A stretch of 64,000 bases of DNA from Cohnella zeiphila (GTDB lineage: Bacteria; Bacillota; Bacilli; Paenibacillales; Paenibacillaceae). The notes below the pieces were generated by a model, which ran no database searches, was not told the origin of the DNA, and saw nothing but the letters and a program-made list of their open reading frames with translations. Shown piece after piece: positions 25,957 to 35,615 of the stretch (positions within the stretch are counted from its first letter, which is position 1; every line of letters begins with the position of its first letter). Location of the stretch: assembly GCF_014212055.1 (NCBI RefSeq), contig NZ_JACJVO010000005.1:181461-245460 (forward strand), written 5' to 3'. The position numbers were made by a program, and so were the translations under genes.

Positions 25957-28080
25957 ATGGGGAAAAAACGGAGCGCATACGGTCGGCTGCTGGCCGTTCT
26001 TTTGGCGATCGCCTGGATTGCGGGCATGGCGTCGGTCTCGCCGAGGACGGCCATGGCGGATACCAATCTGGCCCTGAACAAGCCGATCGCGGAGGGCGGC
26101 CATACGCAAGTCTATGCGGCGGCGAACGCGAACGACGGCAATTCGGCGACGTATTGGGAAGGGGCCGCGAACGCCTATCCGAATTGGATTCGCGTCGACT
26201 TGGGCAGCGTCAGAGCCGTGAGCCAGGTCGTTATCAAGCTGCCCGGCTCCTGGGGCAGCCGCACGCAGACGCTTGCGGTGCAGGGAAGTTCCGACGACGT
26301 AAGCTATTCGACGCTCGTCTCGTCCGCGACGTATACGTTCGCGCCGAGTATGAACTCCGTCTCCATTCCGGTGGCGGGAGCGAGCGTCCGGTACGTCAAA
26401 CTGGTTTTCTCGGCCAACTCGGGCGCCACGGGAGGGCAGGTCTCCGAGCTCGAAGTGTACGGAACGGCGGGGCAGCAAACCGTATCCGCGTTCGACCGGA
26501 TCGCGGCTTCCTCTTACACGAGCCAATCCGGCATCCAGCTGGAGCCGGCGAGCGAGGGAGGACTGGATGTCGCCTTCATCGACAACGGCGACTATATTGC
26601 TTTCGATTCCGTCGACTTTGGCAGCGGGGCCGCAAGTTTCTCGGCGCGAGTGGCAAGCAATGCGTCCGGAGGCGGCATCGAGATCCGGACCGACGGGATA
26701 AACGGCCCGTTGGCGGGCACCTGCTCCGTCCCGGGAACGGGAGGATGGCAGTCGTGGACGACCGTCGACTGCGCCGTAAACCAGCTCAGCGGCACGCATA
26801 GCCTCTATTTGAAGTTTACGGGAGGCGCCGGCAATCTTTTCAACGTGCTGTGGTTCCAGTTCTCGGGAGGAACCGGAACTCCTCCGGCAACGGGCGGGGA
26901 CGTCGTCGGGCATCTTTTCGCGGGCTATCAAGGATGGTTCAATGCCTCGGGCGACGGCTCGCCGAACGGGGGATGGGTGCATTGGTCGAAAAACAGCAGC
27001 GCCCCGGCCGCGAACCAGAACGTGAATTTCGAGCTGTATCCGGATCTCCGCGAATATTCCAAGCTTTATCAGACGAATCTGGCCAACCTGGGCAACGGAC
27101 AGCCGGCGAAGCTGTTCTCGTCGTATGACCAGGAGACGGTCAACAAGCATTTCGAATGGATGCGGACGTACAACATCGACGGAGCCGCGCTGCAGCGGTT
27201 CGGGGCGGACCTGAGCGATACGCCGAACAACTGGAAGACGAACCGCGACAGCGTGGCGGTCAAAGTCAAGAACGCAGCCGAGTCGTACGGGCGCAAGTTC
27301 TATGTCATGTACGACATCACGGGAATGGACCCGTCCACCTGGGAGGCTGCGGTGAAGCACGACTGGACGACGAACGTCGTGAACGCGATGCGCCTGCCCT
27401 CGTCGTCCGCCTATGCGAAGCAGGACGGGAAAACCGTCGTCTGCATCTGGGGCATCGGCTTCACGGACCGTCCGGGCACCGCGGCGGAATCGGCCGATCT
27501 TATCAGCTGGTTCCAGAACCAGGGCATCTACGTGATCGGAGGAGTCCCGACCTACTGGCGAACCGGCGTCAACGATTCGAAGAGCGGCTTCCTGGACGTC
27601 TACAAATCGCTGGACATGATCTCCCCGTGGTTCGTCGGACGCTTCGGGCAGCTTTCGGGAGCCGATAACTTCAGCACGACCGTTTGGCAGCCGGACTTCG
27701 CATTCGCTCAGCAGAACGGAATCGCCTATCAGCCGGTGCTTTGGCCGGGCTTTGCCTGGTCGAACATGACCGGCGGGCCGCGCAACCAGATTCCGAGGCT
27801 TCACGGCGACTTCATGTGGCGTCAGGCGTACGATATGAAAAATATCGGCATTGGCACCGGGTACATTGCGATGTTCGACGAGTACGACGAAGGAACGGCC
27901 ATTGCGAAAGCGGCGGAGAACAGCTCCATGATCCCGTCTAATCAGTATTTTCTGACGCTTGACGCGGATGGCGCGGCCGTCTCTTCGGACTTCTATCTGA
28001 GGCTTGCGGGTGACATCAATCGGATGTTCAAGGGGCAAATCCCGGTCACCGCGAACCATCCGACCAGCCATCAGCAATAG
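25957..28080 (+). CDS. Secreted GH99-like protein with discoidin (CBM32) and CBM6 domains
   Basis: This 707-residue protein begins with a signal peptide (about 1-32). An F5/8-type-C/CBM32 domain follows (about 33-168; NLALNKPIAEGG, YWEGAANAYPNWIRVDLG), then a CBM6 domain (about 172-305; IDNGDYIAFDSVDFG), then a module of about 390 residues (GHLFAGYQGWFNASGDGSPNGGWVHWS) typical of GH99-like or GH71/99 proteins annotated as xylosidase/arabinosidase or endo-acting enzymes. The conserved acidic residues of GH99 enzymes would be around MFDEYDEGTAIAKA. GGAGG lies before the ATG at 25957. It is probably an extracellular hemicellulose- or mannan-active enzyme; the substrate is uncertain. Confidence 0.8.
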   Translation: MGKKRSAYGRLLAVLLAIAWIAGMASVSPRTAMADTNLALNKPIAEGGHTQVYAAANANDGNSATYWEGAANAYPNWIRVDLGSVRAVSQVVIKLPGSWGSRTQTLAVQGSSDDVSYSTLVSSATYTFAPSMNSVSIPVAGASVRYVKLVFSANSGATGGQVSELEVYGTAGQQTVSAFDRIAASSYTSQSGIQLEPASEGGLDVAFIDNGDYIAFDSVDFGSGAASFSARVASNASGGGIEIRTDGINGPLAGTCSVPGTGGWQSWTTVDCAVNQLSGTHSLYLKFTGGAGNLFNVLWFQFSGGTGTPPATGGDVVGHLFAGYQGWFNASGDGSPNGGWVHWSKNSSAPAANQNVNFELYPDLREYSKLYQTNLANLGNGQPAKLFSSYDQETVNKHFEWMRTYNIDGAALQRFGADLSDTPNNWKTNRDSVAVKVKNAAESYGRKFYVMYDITGMDPSTWEAAVKHDWTTNVVNAMRLPSSSAYAKQDGKTVVCIWGIGFTDRPGTAAESADLISWFQNQGIYVIGGVPTYWRTGVNDSKSGFLDVYKSLDMISPWFVGRFGQLSGADNFSTTVWQPDFAFAQQNGIAYQPVLWPGFAWSNMTGGPRNQIPRLHGDFMWRQAYDMKNIGIGTGYIAMFDEYDEGTAIAKAAENSSMIPSNQYFLTLDADGAAVSSDFYLRLAGDINRMFKGQIPVTANHPTSHQQ

Positions 28081-28188
28081 GGGATTTGCAAGGGGAGAGA
28101 TCGCGAGATTTCGGTGGACGATTCCGTCCGTGCGTATGGTACAATCGGCTTGTCGGCTATGATCATTGAAACCATTGGAGGCTACGAC

Positions 28189-28623
28189 ATGCTGTACGGC
28201 ATTTCTCCCCTGATCTCTCCCGAATTGCTGAAAGTGTTGATGGAAATGGGGCATGGCGACGAGATCGTGCTCGGGGACGGCAACTTCCCGGCGGCCAGCC
28301 ATGCCGCGCGGTTGATCCGGTGCGACGGCCACGGCGTCCCGGAGCTGCTGGACGCGATTCTCAAGCTGTTCCCGCTGGATCCGTATGTAGACCGTCCGGC
28401 CGCGCTCATGCAGGTCGTCCCCGGCGATACGGTGCAGACCCCGATCTGGGATACGTACCGTTCGGTCATCCGGAAGCATACCGGCATCGAGGAGCCGTTC
28501 GAGGAAGTGGAGCGGTTCGCGTTCTACGAGCGGGCGAAGAAGGCGTACGCGATCGTCGCGACGGGCGAAAGCGCCCTGTACGCCAATCTCATCCTCAAGA
28601 AGGGCGTCGTCAAAAGCGAATAG
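28189..28623 (+). CDS. fucU: RbsD/FucU-family sugar mutarotase
   Basis: This 144-residue protein matches FucU, which interconverts alpha and beta anomers of L-fucose and related sugars. GISPLISPELLKVLMEMGHGDEIVLGDGNFPA contains the catalytic His region, and the C-terminal FYERAKKAYAIVATGE is typical. GGAGG is 7 nt before the ATG at 28189; upstream in-frame starts have none. No fucose catabolic genes are near, so the sugar served may differ. A hairpin follows the stop. Confidence 0.9.
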   Translation: MLYGISPLISPELLKVLMEMGHGDEIVLGDGNFPAASHAARLIRCDGHGVPELLDAILKLFPLDPYVDRPAALMQVVPGDTVQTPIWDTYRSVIRKHTGIEEPFEEVERFAFYERAKKAYAIVATGESALYANLILKKGVVKSE

Positions 28624-28627
28624 CGGC

Positions 28628-28679
28628 AAACAAGCCGTCCCTCGTTCCCGTCACGGAACGGGGGCGGTTTGCGTTTAGG
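28628..28679 (+). terminator. Imperfect hairpin after fucU
   Basis: GCAAAC pairs with GTTTGC, and CGTTCCCG/CGGAACG arms lie inside, just after the fucU stop. The T-run is weak. Confidence 0.5.
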
Positions 28680-28881
28680 GGAATGGCGGCCTGGGTTTGG
28701 CCGGAATGCAGCTCGAGCCTCGAACAGGAGCGGGCCGGTCTTCAAGACAGCCTGCACAAAGGGATTTCAAATCGCAGCCCCCCTCTTTGCGGAAAATAAT
28801 CGAACGCCGCAATTTTCCCCCCAGCGTTATAATAGAATAACCGAACCGACAAGCTTCCCGACGCAGGAGGTTTTGCAAGCC

Positions 28882-30660
28882 ATGAACCTCATGGGGCGAT
28901 TGCTCCCGTTCCGATCCCTTCGCGCGAGACTGGCCGCGCTGCTCATCGTGGCGGCGGCCATTCCGATTCTGTTGACCGGCTATATTTCTTACCGCTGGAT
29001 TTATATCGTGCAGACGGAGAAGATTTATCGCGACTGGATGGACAAAGTGGAACGGGACAGCACGGAATTGGAACAGAAGCTCGACGAGCTTGGGCGGGTA
29101 TCCCAATTGCTGGACGTGGAGGGCGGGATCGGACGGGAGGTCGTGCAGTATATCGAAAGCGGCGACCCCTACGAACGCTCGGTCCTGTATCGGAATATCT
29201 CGGAATCGACCGCGAACGTCAATTTTTCCAATCCTGCCCTCGGAGCCATGTTTTTTTACGTTCCCGGGCTGGACGAGCCGATTTTGTTCCCCAACACGCC
29301 CGGGAAGATTTCGTTCGACTTGGATTCGTTGCCGCTGTTTTACCGGCAGAAGGACTTCACTTATTACGGCCCTTATCCTTCTCTTAATCAGGACGCCTCG
29401 GGCGAGCCGGTTTTTGCGCTGCTTCGCAAGCTGGATTACGGCCAAGGCCGTTTTCTTTACGCCTATGTGGAGACCAAAGTGACCGGCTTGGAGACGATAT
29501 TCGCATCGTCCGGCGATCCGTCATTAACCGGCCATTCTCCGGTGTATCACGTCTTGACCAACCCGTCCGGCCAGACCGCCTTCAGCAATTTGCCGGACGA
29601 TACGCCAATCGGACAGACGTTTCGAGTCTCGGATCGGAACTATCAAATCTTTCGCGCCTCCGGTCAGCACGGCTGGACGCTGTACCAGCTGATTCCGTCC
29701 CCCGTTTATAATCATGAAATGAATCGCTGGCTGTCGCAGTTCGCGCTGCTCGCTTCCATCTCCCTCATCGCCGGCATCGCGCTGGCATGGCTCATCTGGA
29801 GAATGGTGTACCACCCGATTCGAATCATCAACCGGGAGATCAGCCGGTTTCGCTACAACCAGATGCCGAATCCCGCGCTCGCGACCGGACTTGCGGAATT
29901 CGACCGCATCTTGGACAATTTTCAATCGATGAGCCTGCGTATCGCGGAACTGATCAGCGATGTGGAGGAGAAGGAGAAGCGCAGAGGCCGGCTCGAATTG
30001 GAAAAGCTGCTCGTTCAGATCAATCCGCATTTCCTTCATAACACGCTGAATACGATTCAATGGCTGGCACGGATACAGGGCCAGACGAATATAGCGGAAC
30101 TGGTATCAATTTTCACCCGAGTGCTGCATTACAATCTCGGCAAGAAAAGCATTATCGTGACCGTCCGCGAAGAAGTCGAGGCGGTTCGCGATTACATCGA
30201 TCTCCAGAATATTCGTTACGATCATTCCTTTAACGTCCGCCTGAAGGTCGATCCGGCTGCGGAAGAGGTCCCGATTCCGCGCTTCATCTTGCAGCCCCTT
30301 GTGGAAAACGCCTTGTACCATGGATTCGACAACGACGAAGGGGGGAAGATCGAGGTTGTCATTGCGATAGAGTCTTCTTCTTCGGGGCTCCGCCGTCTGC
30401 TTCTTCGCGTGACGGACAACGGCAAAGGGATTCCGGCGGAGAAATTGGCGAAGATGATGGGGGAGGATGACGATCGGCTGCGCCGGTCGGGCTTGGGCAT
30501 CGGTCTTCGGTACGTGAGAAAGATGCTGTCCGTGTACTACGATTCGGACGCCGAGTGGAGCATCGAGAGCGAAGATGGAGGCGGCACCTCGATAGCCATC
30601 CGCCTGCCTGTCGTACTGAAAGGAGGAGAATTCTTTGATCCAGGCGCTGATCGTGGATGA
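28882..30660 (+). CDS. YesM/LytS-type sensor histidine kinase
   Basis: This 592-residue kinase has a first membrane helix (about 18-40), an extracellular sensor domain (about 41-290), a second helix (about 292-315) and a HAMP-like region. The cytoplasmic part has a His_kinase domain with phosphoacceptor H383 (QINPHFLHNTLNTIQW) and a HATPase with the N box (LVENALYHGF) and G boxes (TDNGKGIP, GLGIGLRYV). In this family the ligand is usually an extracellular sugar. The gene overlaps the partner response-regulator gene by 26 bp. GGAGG precedes the ATG at 28882. The neighbouring ABC importer genes are its likely target. Confidence 0.9.
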   Translation: MNLMGRLLPFRSLRARLAALLIVAAAIPILLTGYISYRWIYIVQTEKIYRDWMDKVERDSTELEQKLDELGRVSQLLDVEGGIGREVVQYIESGDPYERSVLYRNISESTANVNFSNPALGAMFFYVPGLDEPILFPNTPGKISFDLDSLPLFYRQKDFTYYGPYPSLNQDASGEPVFALLRKLDYGQGRFLYAYVETKVTGLETIFASSGDPSLTGHSPVYHVLTNPSGQTAFSNLPDDTPIGQTFRVSDRNYQIFRASGQHGWTLYQLIPSPVYNHEMNRWLSQFALLASISLIAGIALAWLIWRMVYHPIRIINREISRFRYNQMPNPALATGLAEFDRILDNFQSMSLRIAELISDVEEKEKRRGRLELEKLLVQINPHFLHNTLNTIQWLARIQGQTNIAELVSIFTRVLHYNLGKKSIIVTVREEVEAVRDYIDLQNIRYDHSFNVRLKVDPAAEEVPIPRFILQPLVENALYHGFDNDEGGKIEVVIAIESSSSGLRRLLLRVTDNGKGIPAEKLAKMMGEDDDRLRRSGLGIGLRYVRKMLSVYYDSDAEWSIESEDGGGTSIAIRLPVVLKGGEFFDPGADRG

Positions 30661-31669
30661 CGAAAGCTTGGTTCGCAAAGGGATGAGGCTGCTGTTCCCC
30701 TGGGACCGCTATGGCATTGCCATCGCCGGCGAAGCCGCCACGGGGCAGAAGGCGCTGGAATTCATCCGGAGCCGCCCGGTCCAATTGCTGCTGACGGATA
30801 TTACCATGCCGGGAATGTCCGGGCTTGAATTGATCAAGGAAGTCCAGCGGCACGATTCTTCCATCAAGGTCGTGATCTTGACCTGCCACCAGGATTTTGA
30901 CTTCATTCAGGAAGCCCTGCGTTTAGGGGCTGTGGACTATATCGTGAAAACCCAACTGGAGAAGCTCGATCTGGACCAGACAATGGAGCGGATGTTGAGA
31001 GCGGTGCGCCAGGAAGCGCCCGCGAACGAAGCGTCCGGCGGAACAGGTGCAAGCTCGCTGCGCCGCAAGACCGAAGAGGCGGAGGGAGTTGCCTGGATCG
31101 TGGACGATGCCCTGTTCGGATCGCTCATGGAAGCGCTTCGAGACGCCGGACGCCGCGAAGCTTCCGATTGGGCCCGGACGGCGGCCCTGTCGTTTAAACG
31201 GTGGAAATTAAGTTTTCCGATGTACGATTGGCATGAAGAATCCGCCCCGCCGACAGAGCCAGAGGCGTTGGAAATATGGTGGCGAAAACTTCGGGGAAAC
31301 GTACAGGGCTGGCTGCGTCGTTCCGGATATTCCGAGGACGTCATCTCGGCGATCGTCAAAGCGGTCGAACGGATCGTTTCCCAAGCGGGGGCTCATCTGA
31401 AGCAGAGCGAGATCAGCCAGTCGGTAAGCTTGAGCAAAAGCTATTTCAGCACCAGTTTTCGCGATATCACCCGAATGACGTTTACGCACTTCTTGCAAAC
31501 GGTCGCCATCGGGAACGCTTGCGAGATGCTTTTGATGACCAACTACCCCGTCTACTCGATCGCCGAAAAATGCGGTTTTGCGGATCAACGGTACTTCAGC
31601 AAAATGTTCAAAGACCAGACCGGCCTGTTGCCGAGCGAATATCGTCAAGCGCACCAGGAGAGAGGCTGA
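30635..31669 (+). CDS. YesN-type response regulator with AraC output domain
   Basis: This 344-residue protein has a receiver domain (1-120; acidic pair in VDDE, phosphoacceptor D55 in LLTDITMPG, Lys in VKTQLEK) and a C-terminal AraC helix-turn-helix (about 245-340). The start codon is TTG, with GGAGGAG 6 nt before it, inside the 3' end of the kinase gene, which indicates translational coupling. It should activate the ABC importer operon that begins 320 bp downstream. Confidence 0.9.
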   Translation: MIQALIVDDESLVRKGMRLLFPWDRYGIAIAGEAATGQKALEFIRSRPVQLLLTDITMPGMSGLELIKEVQRHDSSIKVVILTCHQDFDFIQEALRLGAVDYIVKTQLEKLDLDQTMERMLRAVRQEAPANEASGGTGASSLRRKTEEAEGVAWIVDDALFGSLMEALRDAGRREASDWARTAALSFKRWKLSFPMYDWHEESAPPTEPEALEIWWRKLRGNVQGWLRRSGYSEDVISAIVKAVERIVSQAGAHLKQSEISQSVSLSKSYFSTSFRDITRMTFTHFLQTVAIGNACEMLLMTNYPVYSIAEKCGFADQRYFSKMFKDQTGLLPSEYRQAHQERG

Positions 31670-31988
31670 ACGGGCATTCAGACTCTTCCATGTGCTCCTC
31701 GGGCCTCTCCAGGTCCCGCGCGTCCGTGCCCTCCCCTCCCACTTCCGTCCTCCCCTTATTCCTTCGCTTCTGAATAACGACCTGAGCCCGATCCTTAAAC
31801 CCGTGATCCGTATGGCGGCGATCGTCTCCGAGAAGGGGGAGTAGGGTACGGCTAGCCGGCATATCCGAAGATTCGGAGATCAAATCCCCACCATCTGAGA
31901 AGCAGCGTCTCTCTTAGGGGGAGGCGGGCGATTGTTATAATTTCGATATAGGCTTGAACACGATACAAGATGAAGGGGATGCCTCTGC
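31670..31988. other. Leader region of the ABC importer operon
   Basis: This 319-bp gap has no convincing gene. A TATAAT sequence in TTGTTATAATTTC (about 31936-31941) is a likely -10 for the solute-binding protein gene. The polypyrimidine-rich first half shows no clear hairpin. A response-regulator site is expected here, but I could not identify one. Confidence 0.4.
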
Positions 31989-33704
31989 ATGAAAAGGAAA
32001 CGCAAATACGGAACGGCGGCGCGCGGAGCGGCGGCGCTGTTGACTTCCGCACTCATGATTACGGCATTTTCGGCGTGCAGCGGGAGCGGAGGGAATGACG
32101 GCGGCAACGGAGAGAATGCTCCGGCCGCGGCTTCTTCGGCAAGCGGCGGCGCCGCCGCGACGAACGAAGCGTCGGCAGCGCCGGCGGATCCGCTCGGCAA
32201 GTACGATCCTCCGATCGAAGTGTCGGCGGTGCGCGCGATTTCGGAAGGGACGAAGTTCAACGCAGGCGAGTCGATCGACAACAATGTCTGGTCGCGCGCT
32301 TATGAAGACCAGCTCGGCATCAAGGTGAATTATCTGTGGACGACGCCCGCGGCGCAATACGATCAGAAGCTGAACATTGCGATCGCCTCGGACGATTTGC
32401 CCGACATCATGCCGGTCAGCGCGGCGCAATTGAAACGCTTGGTGGAGGACGGGCAGGTCGAGGATTTGACGTCGACTTACGACCGATACGGCTCGGACTT
32501 GACGAAGCAGATTTTGTCGGAGGACGGGGGCGACGCGCTGAAGTCCGCGACCTTCGACGGCAAGCTGTATGCGCTGCCGAAGATGAGCTCCGGGCTCGGC
32601 CAGTCCCATGTGCTGTGGGTGCGGACGGACTGGTTGAAGAAGCTGAACCTGCCGGAGCCGAAGACGATGGACGACGTGGTCCGAACGGCCGAAGCGTTCG
32701 TAAAGCAAGATCCGGACGGCGACGGCAAGGCGGATACGTACGGTCTCGGCATCAATAAGGATATCTTCGGCTATTATGCGGCCATGGAGGGCTTCTTCAA
32801 CGGGTTCCATGCCTATCCGAACATCTGGCTCAAGGACGGTTCGGGCAAGCTCGTATACGGCAGCGTTCAGCCGGAAGTCAAGACGGCGCTCGCGAAGCTT
32901 CAGATGATGTACAAGAACGGCTTGATCGACAAGGAATACGGCACGAAGGACGCGACGAAGGTGAGCGAAGCGGCCAGCGCCGGCAAGCTGGGCATGTTCT
33001 ACGGTTATTTCTGGGACGCCGGCTGGCAGCAGGATGCCAAGAACGCGAATCCCGGCATGGAGTGGCAGGCGCTGCCGCTGCCGTCGGCGGACGATCAGCC
33101 GGCCAGGGCCCAAGTTCCGTTCGCGATCAGCTCTTATTATGTGGTCAAGAAGGGAACCGATCATCCGGAAGCCGCGGTCAAGCTGCTGAACTTCGACATG
33201 GAGAAGCTGTGGGGAAAAACGGCGGAGCCCGATGTTTATAACGTCGACAAGGGCGGATTGGCGGTGTTCGATTTTGCGCTTTTATACGGTGAAGCGCCGC
33301 GCAAGAACCTGGACGCGCACGAAGAGGTCGTCAAAGCTCTCGATTCGGGGGATCCTTCGGCGCTCAACGCGGAGGAGAAGGGATATTACGACAGCATTGT
33401 CGCCTACCAAGGCGGAGACACCAAGGGCTGGGGCAACGAACGCATGTACGGGCCGCAGGGATCGCTGGGAGTCATCGACGACTACTCGAAGAACGGGCAG
33501 ATCATGGCGGACGCCTACTTCGGGGCCCCGACCCAAGGGATGACGGACAACAACGCCACGCTGCAAAAACTGCAGCTGGAGACCTTTACGAGGATTATTA
33601 TGGGCGGAGCGGTCGACGATTTCGACAAATTCGTGACTCAGTGGAACAGCCTAGGCGGTCAGACGATTACCGATGAAGTAAACGCTTGGCAAGCTTCCCA
33701 GTAA
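31989..33704 (+). CDS. ABC transporter solute-binding lipoprotein (CUT1, family 1)
   Basis: This 571-residue protein has a lipoprotein signal (cluster KRKRKYG, lipobox FSAC at about residue 30) and a long Gly/Ala/Ser linker. The rest is a two-lobed extracellular sugar-binding domain of the large LplA-like type, common in Paenibacillus (DPDGDGKADTYGLGINK near residue 240 is characteristic). AAGGGG precedes the ATG. It is followed by two permease genes and a GH4 gene on the same strand, so it should capture the oligosaccharide that GH4 hydrolyses. Confidence 0.92.
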   Translation: MKRKRKYGTAARGAAALLTSALMITAFSACSGSGGNDGGNGENAPAAASSASGGAAATNEASAAPADPLGKYDPPIEVSAVRAISEGTKFNAGESIDNNVWSRAYEDQLGIKVNYLWTTPAAQYDQKLNIAIASDDLPDIMPVSAAQLKRLVEDGQVEDLTSTYDRYGSDLTKQILSEDGGDALKSATFDGKLYALPKMSSGLGQSHVLWVRTDWLKKLNLPEPKTMDDVVRTAEAFVKQDPDGDGKADTYGLGINKDIFGYYAAMEGFFNGFHAYPNIWLKDGSGKLVYGSVQPEVKTALAKLQMMYKNGLIDKEYGTKDATKVSEAASAGKLGMFYGYFWDAGWQQDAKNANPGMEWQALPLPSADDQPARAQVPFAISSYYVVKKGTDHPEAAVKLLNFDMEKLWGKTAEPDVYNVDKGGLAVFDFALLYGEAPRKNLDAHEEVVKALDSGDPSALNAEEKGYYDSIVAYQGGDTKGWGNERMYGPQGSLGVIDDYSKNGQIMADAYFGAPTQGMTDNNATLQKLQLETFTRIIMGGAVDDFDKFVTQWNSLGGQTITDEVNAWQASQ

Positions 33705-33746
33705 ATCGAAACAGGCCGTAATGGGCGGCAAGGAGGCGGTGGAACG

Positions 33747-34643
33747 ATGAGACGCAGAAGCTTCCGGGAGCTGCCTCTGCACCTGATGATTTTGCCGGGA
33801 TTCGTCTTGGTGTTCGTCTACAGCTACATTCCGATGGCCGGAATCGTCATGGCTTTTGAGAGACTGGTTCCGTCCAAGGGGATGTTCGCGTCCCCTTGGG
33901 TCGGATGGGAGAACTTCGAATACATGCTGCATCTGCCCGACACCGTTCAAGTGCTGTGGAACACATTGTTTATCGCGGCGATGAAGATGACGGCAGGAAT
34001 CGCGGTGCCGGTCGCGTTCGCGCTTCTGCTCAACGAAGCGCGGAGCCGGCTGTTCAAGCGAAGCGTGCAGACGATCATCTATTTCCCGCACTTTTTGTCC
34101 TGGATCATCTTGAGCGGCATCCTGATCGACATCCTGTCTCCGTCGTCGGGCATCGTCAACGAAGCGCTCGGCTGGTTCGCCATTCCGCCGATCTACTTTC
34201 TGGGCGACGCCCATTGGTTCCCGTTCGCCATGGTCGCTTCCGATACGTGGAAAGAGTTCGGCTACGGCACGATCGTCTACTTGGCGGCGCTCAGCGGCAT
34301 CAATCCCGCTCTGTACGAGGCGGCTTCGATGGACGGAGCGGGACGGATTCGCCAGACGCTTCACGTCACGCTGCCCGGCCTGCTGCCGATGATCGTGCTG
34401 ATGTCGGTGCTCAGCTTGGGCAACGTGCTCAACGCGGGCTTCGATCAAATCTACAATTTGTACAGCCCGCAGGTTTACGAGACCGGGGACATCATCGATA
34501 CGCTGGTATTCCGGATCGGCGTCGAGAACGCCAATTACGGGGTCGCCACGGCGGTCGGGCTGTTTAAATCGGCCGTATCGTTCGTCATGATCGGCGCCTC
34601 GTATTTGCTGGCTTACCGGCTGACCGACTACCGGATTTTCTGA
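33747..34643 (+). CDS. ABC sugar permease (LplB-like)
   Basis: This 298-residue protein has six membrane helices and the inner-membrane EAA loop (YEAASMDGAGRIRQTLHVTLPGL) that contacts the ATPase. The N-terminus (LHLMILPGFVLVFVYSYIPMAGIVMAF) is typical of the first permease of CUT1 systems. AAGGAGG precedes the ATG, 43 bp after the solute-binding protein gene. It forms a heterodimer with the next gene product. Confidence 0.93.
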   Translation: MRRRSFRELPLHLMILPGFVLVFVYSYIPMAGIVMAFERLVPSKGMFASPWVGWENFEYMLHLPDTVQVLWNTLFIAAMKMTAGIAVPVAFALLLNEARSRLFKRSVQTIIYFPHFLSWIILSGILIDILSPSSGIVNEALGWFAIPPIYFLGDAHWFPFAMVASDTWKEFGYGTIVYLAALSGINPALYEAASMDGAGRIRQTLHVTLPGLLPMIVLMSVLSLGNVLNAGFDQIYNLYSPQVYETGDIIDTLVFRIGVENANYGVATAVGLFKSAVSFVMIGASYLLAYRLTDYRIF

Positions 34644-34659
34644 AGGAAGGAGGAGGGTC

Positions 34660-35541
34660 ATGAGACAGACCTCGACGGGCAGGCGGATTTTCCTCTTCGG
34701 CAATTATTTGTTCCTCGCGGCGGCGGCGGCGGCCTGCCTGTTCCCCATGCTGAACGTGCTGGCGGTCTCGTTCAGTTCGAGCTCGGCCGTCTCTGCGGGC
34801 GAGGTGAAGCTCTGGCCGATCGGCTTCACGCTGAAGTCGTACGAGTTCGTCATCGGCAAGCCGGAATTCGGCAGGGCGTTTCTCCTGTCGCTGGCCCGGG
34901 TCGCCGCCGGCGTGCCGCTGAACATGCTGCTCACCATTCTGGTTGCGTATCCGCTGTCCAAGGAACGGAAGGATTTTCGCTTCCGCAACGCTTACGCCTG
35001 GTATTTTATCTTGACGATGCTGTTCAGCGGCGGACTCATTCCTTGGTACATGACCATCAAGATGACGGGGATCATCGACACGTTCTGGGCGTTGATTCTG
35101 CCCGGGGCGGTACCCATCTTCAACGTGATTTTGCTGCTTAACTTCTTCAAATCGCTGCCGGACGAGATCGAAGAGGCGGCGGAGATGGACGGAGCGGGAC
35201 GTTGGCAGGCGCTCTGGCGCATCGCCGTTCCGCTGTCGGCGCCGGCGGTCGCCACGCTGACTCTGTTCTGCATCGTCACCCACTGGAATTCCTGGTTCGA
35301 GGGGCTCATTCTGATGAACGATCCGAGCCGCTACCCGCTGCAGAGCTATCTGCAGACCGTCATCGTGGGTCGCGATCTGTCGCTCCTGACCTCGACGGAC
35401 ATTGCGCGCTGGTCGGAAATTTCCGATCGGACGTCGAAGGCGGCCCAGGTATTCGTCGCGATGGTGCCGGTTTTGCTCGTGTATCCTTTTTTGCAGAAGT
35501 ATTTCGCCGAAGGGATCGTCATGGGCAGCGTCAAAGGATAA
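34660..35541 (+). CDS. ABC sugar permease (YtcP-like)
   Basis: This 293-residue protein is the second CUT1 permease, with six helices, the EAA loop IEEAAEMDGAGRWQALWRIAVPL and the family-typical C-terminus PFLQKYFAEGIVMGSVKG. AAGGAGGAGG precedes the ATG, 16 bp after the first permease gene. No ATPase gene is in the operon; a shared MsmX-type ATPase encoded elsewhere presumably drives it, as is common in Bacillales. Confidence 0.94.
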   Translation: MRQTSTGRRIFLFGNYLFLAAAAAACLFPMLNVLAVSFSSSSAVSAGEVKLWPIGFTLKSYEFVIGKPEFGRAFLLSLARVAAGVPLNMLLTILVAYPLSKERKDFRFRNAYAWYFILTMLFSGGLIPWYMTIKMTGIIDTFWALILPGAVPIFNVILLLNFFKSLPDEIEEAAEMDGAGRWQALWRIAVPLSAPAVATLTLFCIVTHWNSWFEGLILMNDPSRYPLQSYLQTVIVGRDLSLLTSTDIARWSEISDRTSKAAQVFVAMVPVLLVYPFLQKYFAEGIVMGSVKG

Positions 35542-35615
35542 GCCGAGCCGATCCCCCTCGCCGGGACCGACAATCGAAGCGGGCGCCGGGAGAGAGAAAA
35601 CGAGGAGAGAGAATC

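Noticed and set aside
21623..28623. A possible new multi-gene system formed by the two secreted proteins and FucU
   Set aside because: They are separated by hairpins, have separate ribosome binding sites and no shared regulator, so a functional unit cannot be claimed beyond neighbourhood.
25846..28629. Very long antisense open frame opposite the GH99-like gene
   Set aside because: It mirrors the codon positions of the real gene in GC-rich DNA, lacks a ribosome binding site and shows Arg/Val-rich shadow composition. Similar antisense frames opposite the SLH gene (14253-17021) and xylB (39802-41970) were rejected on the same grounds.
31670..31988. Possible small gene between the YesN regulator and the ABC lipoprotein genes
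   Set aside because: Short frames exist but none has a ribosome binding site or protein-like composition.
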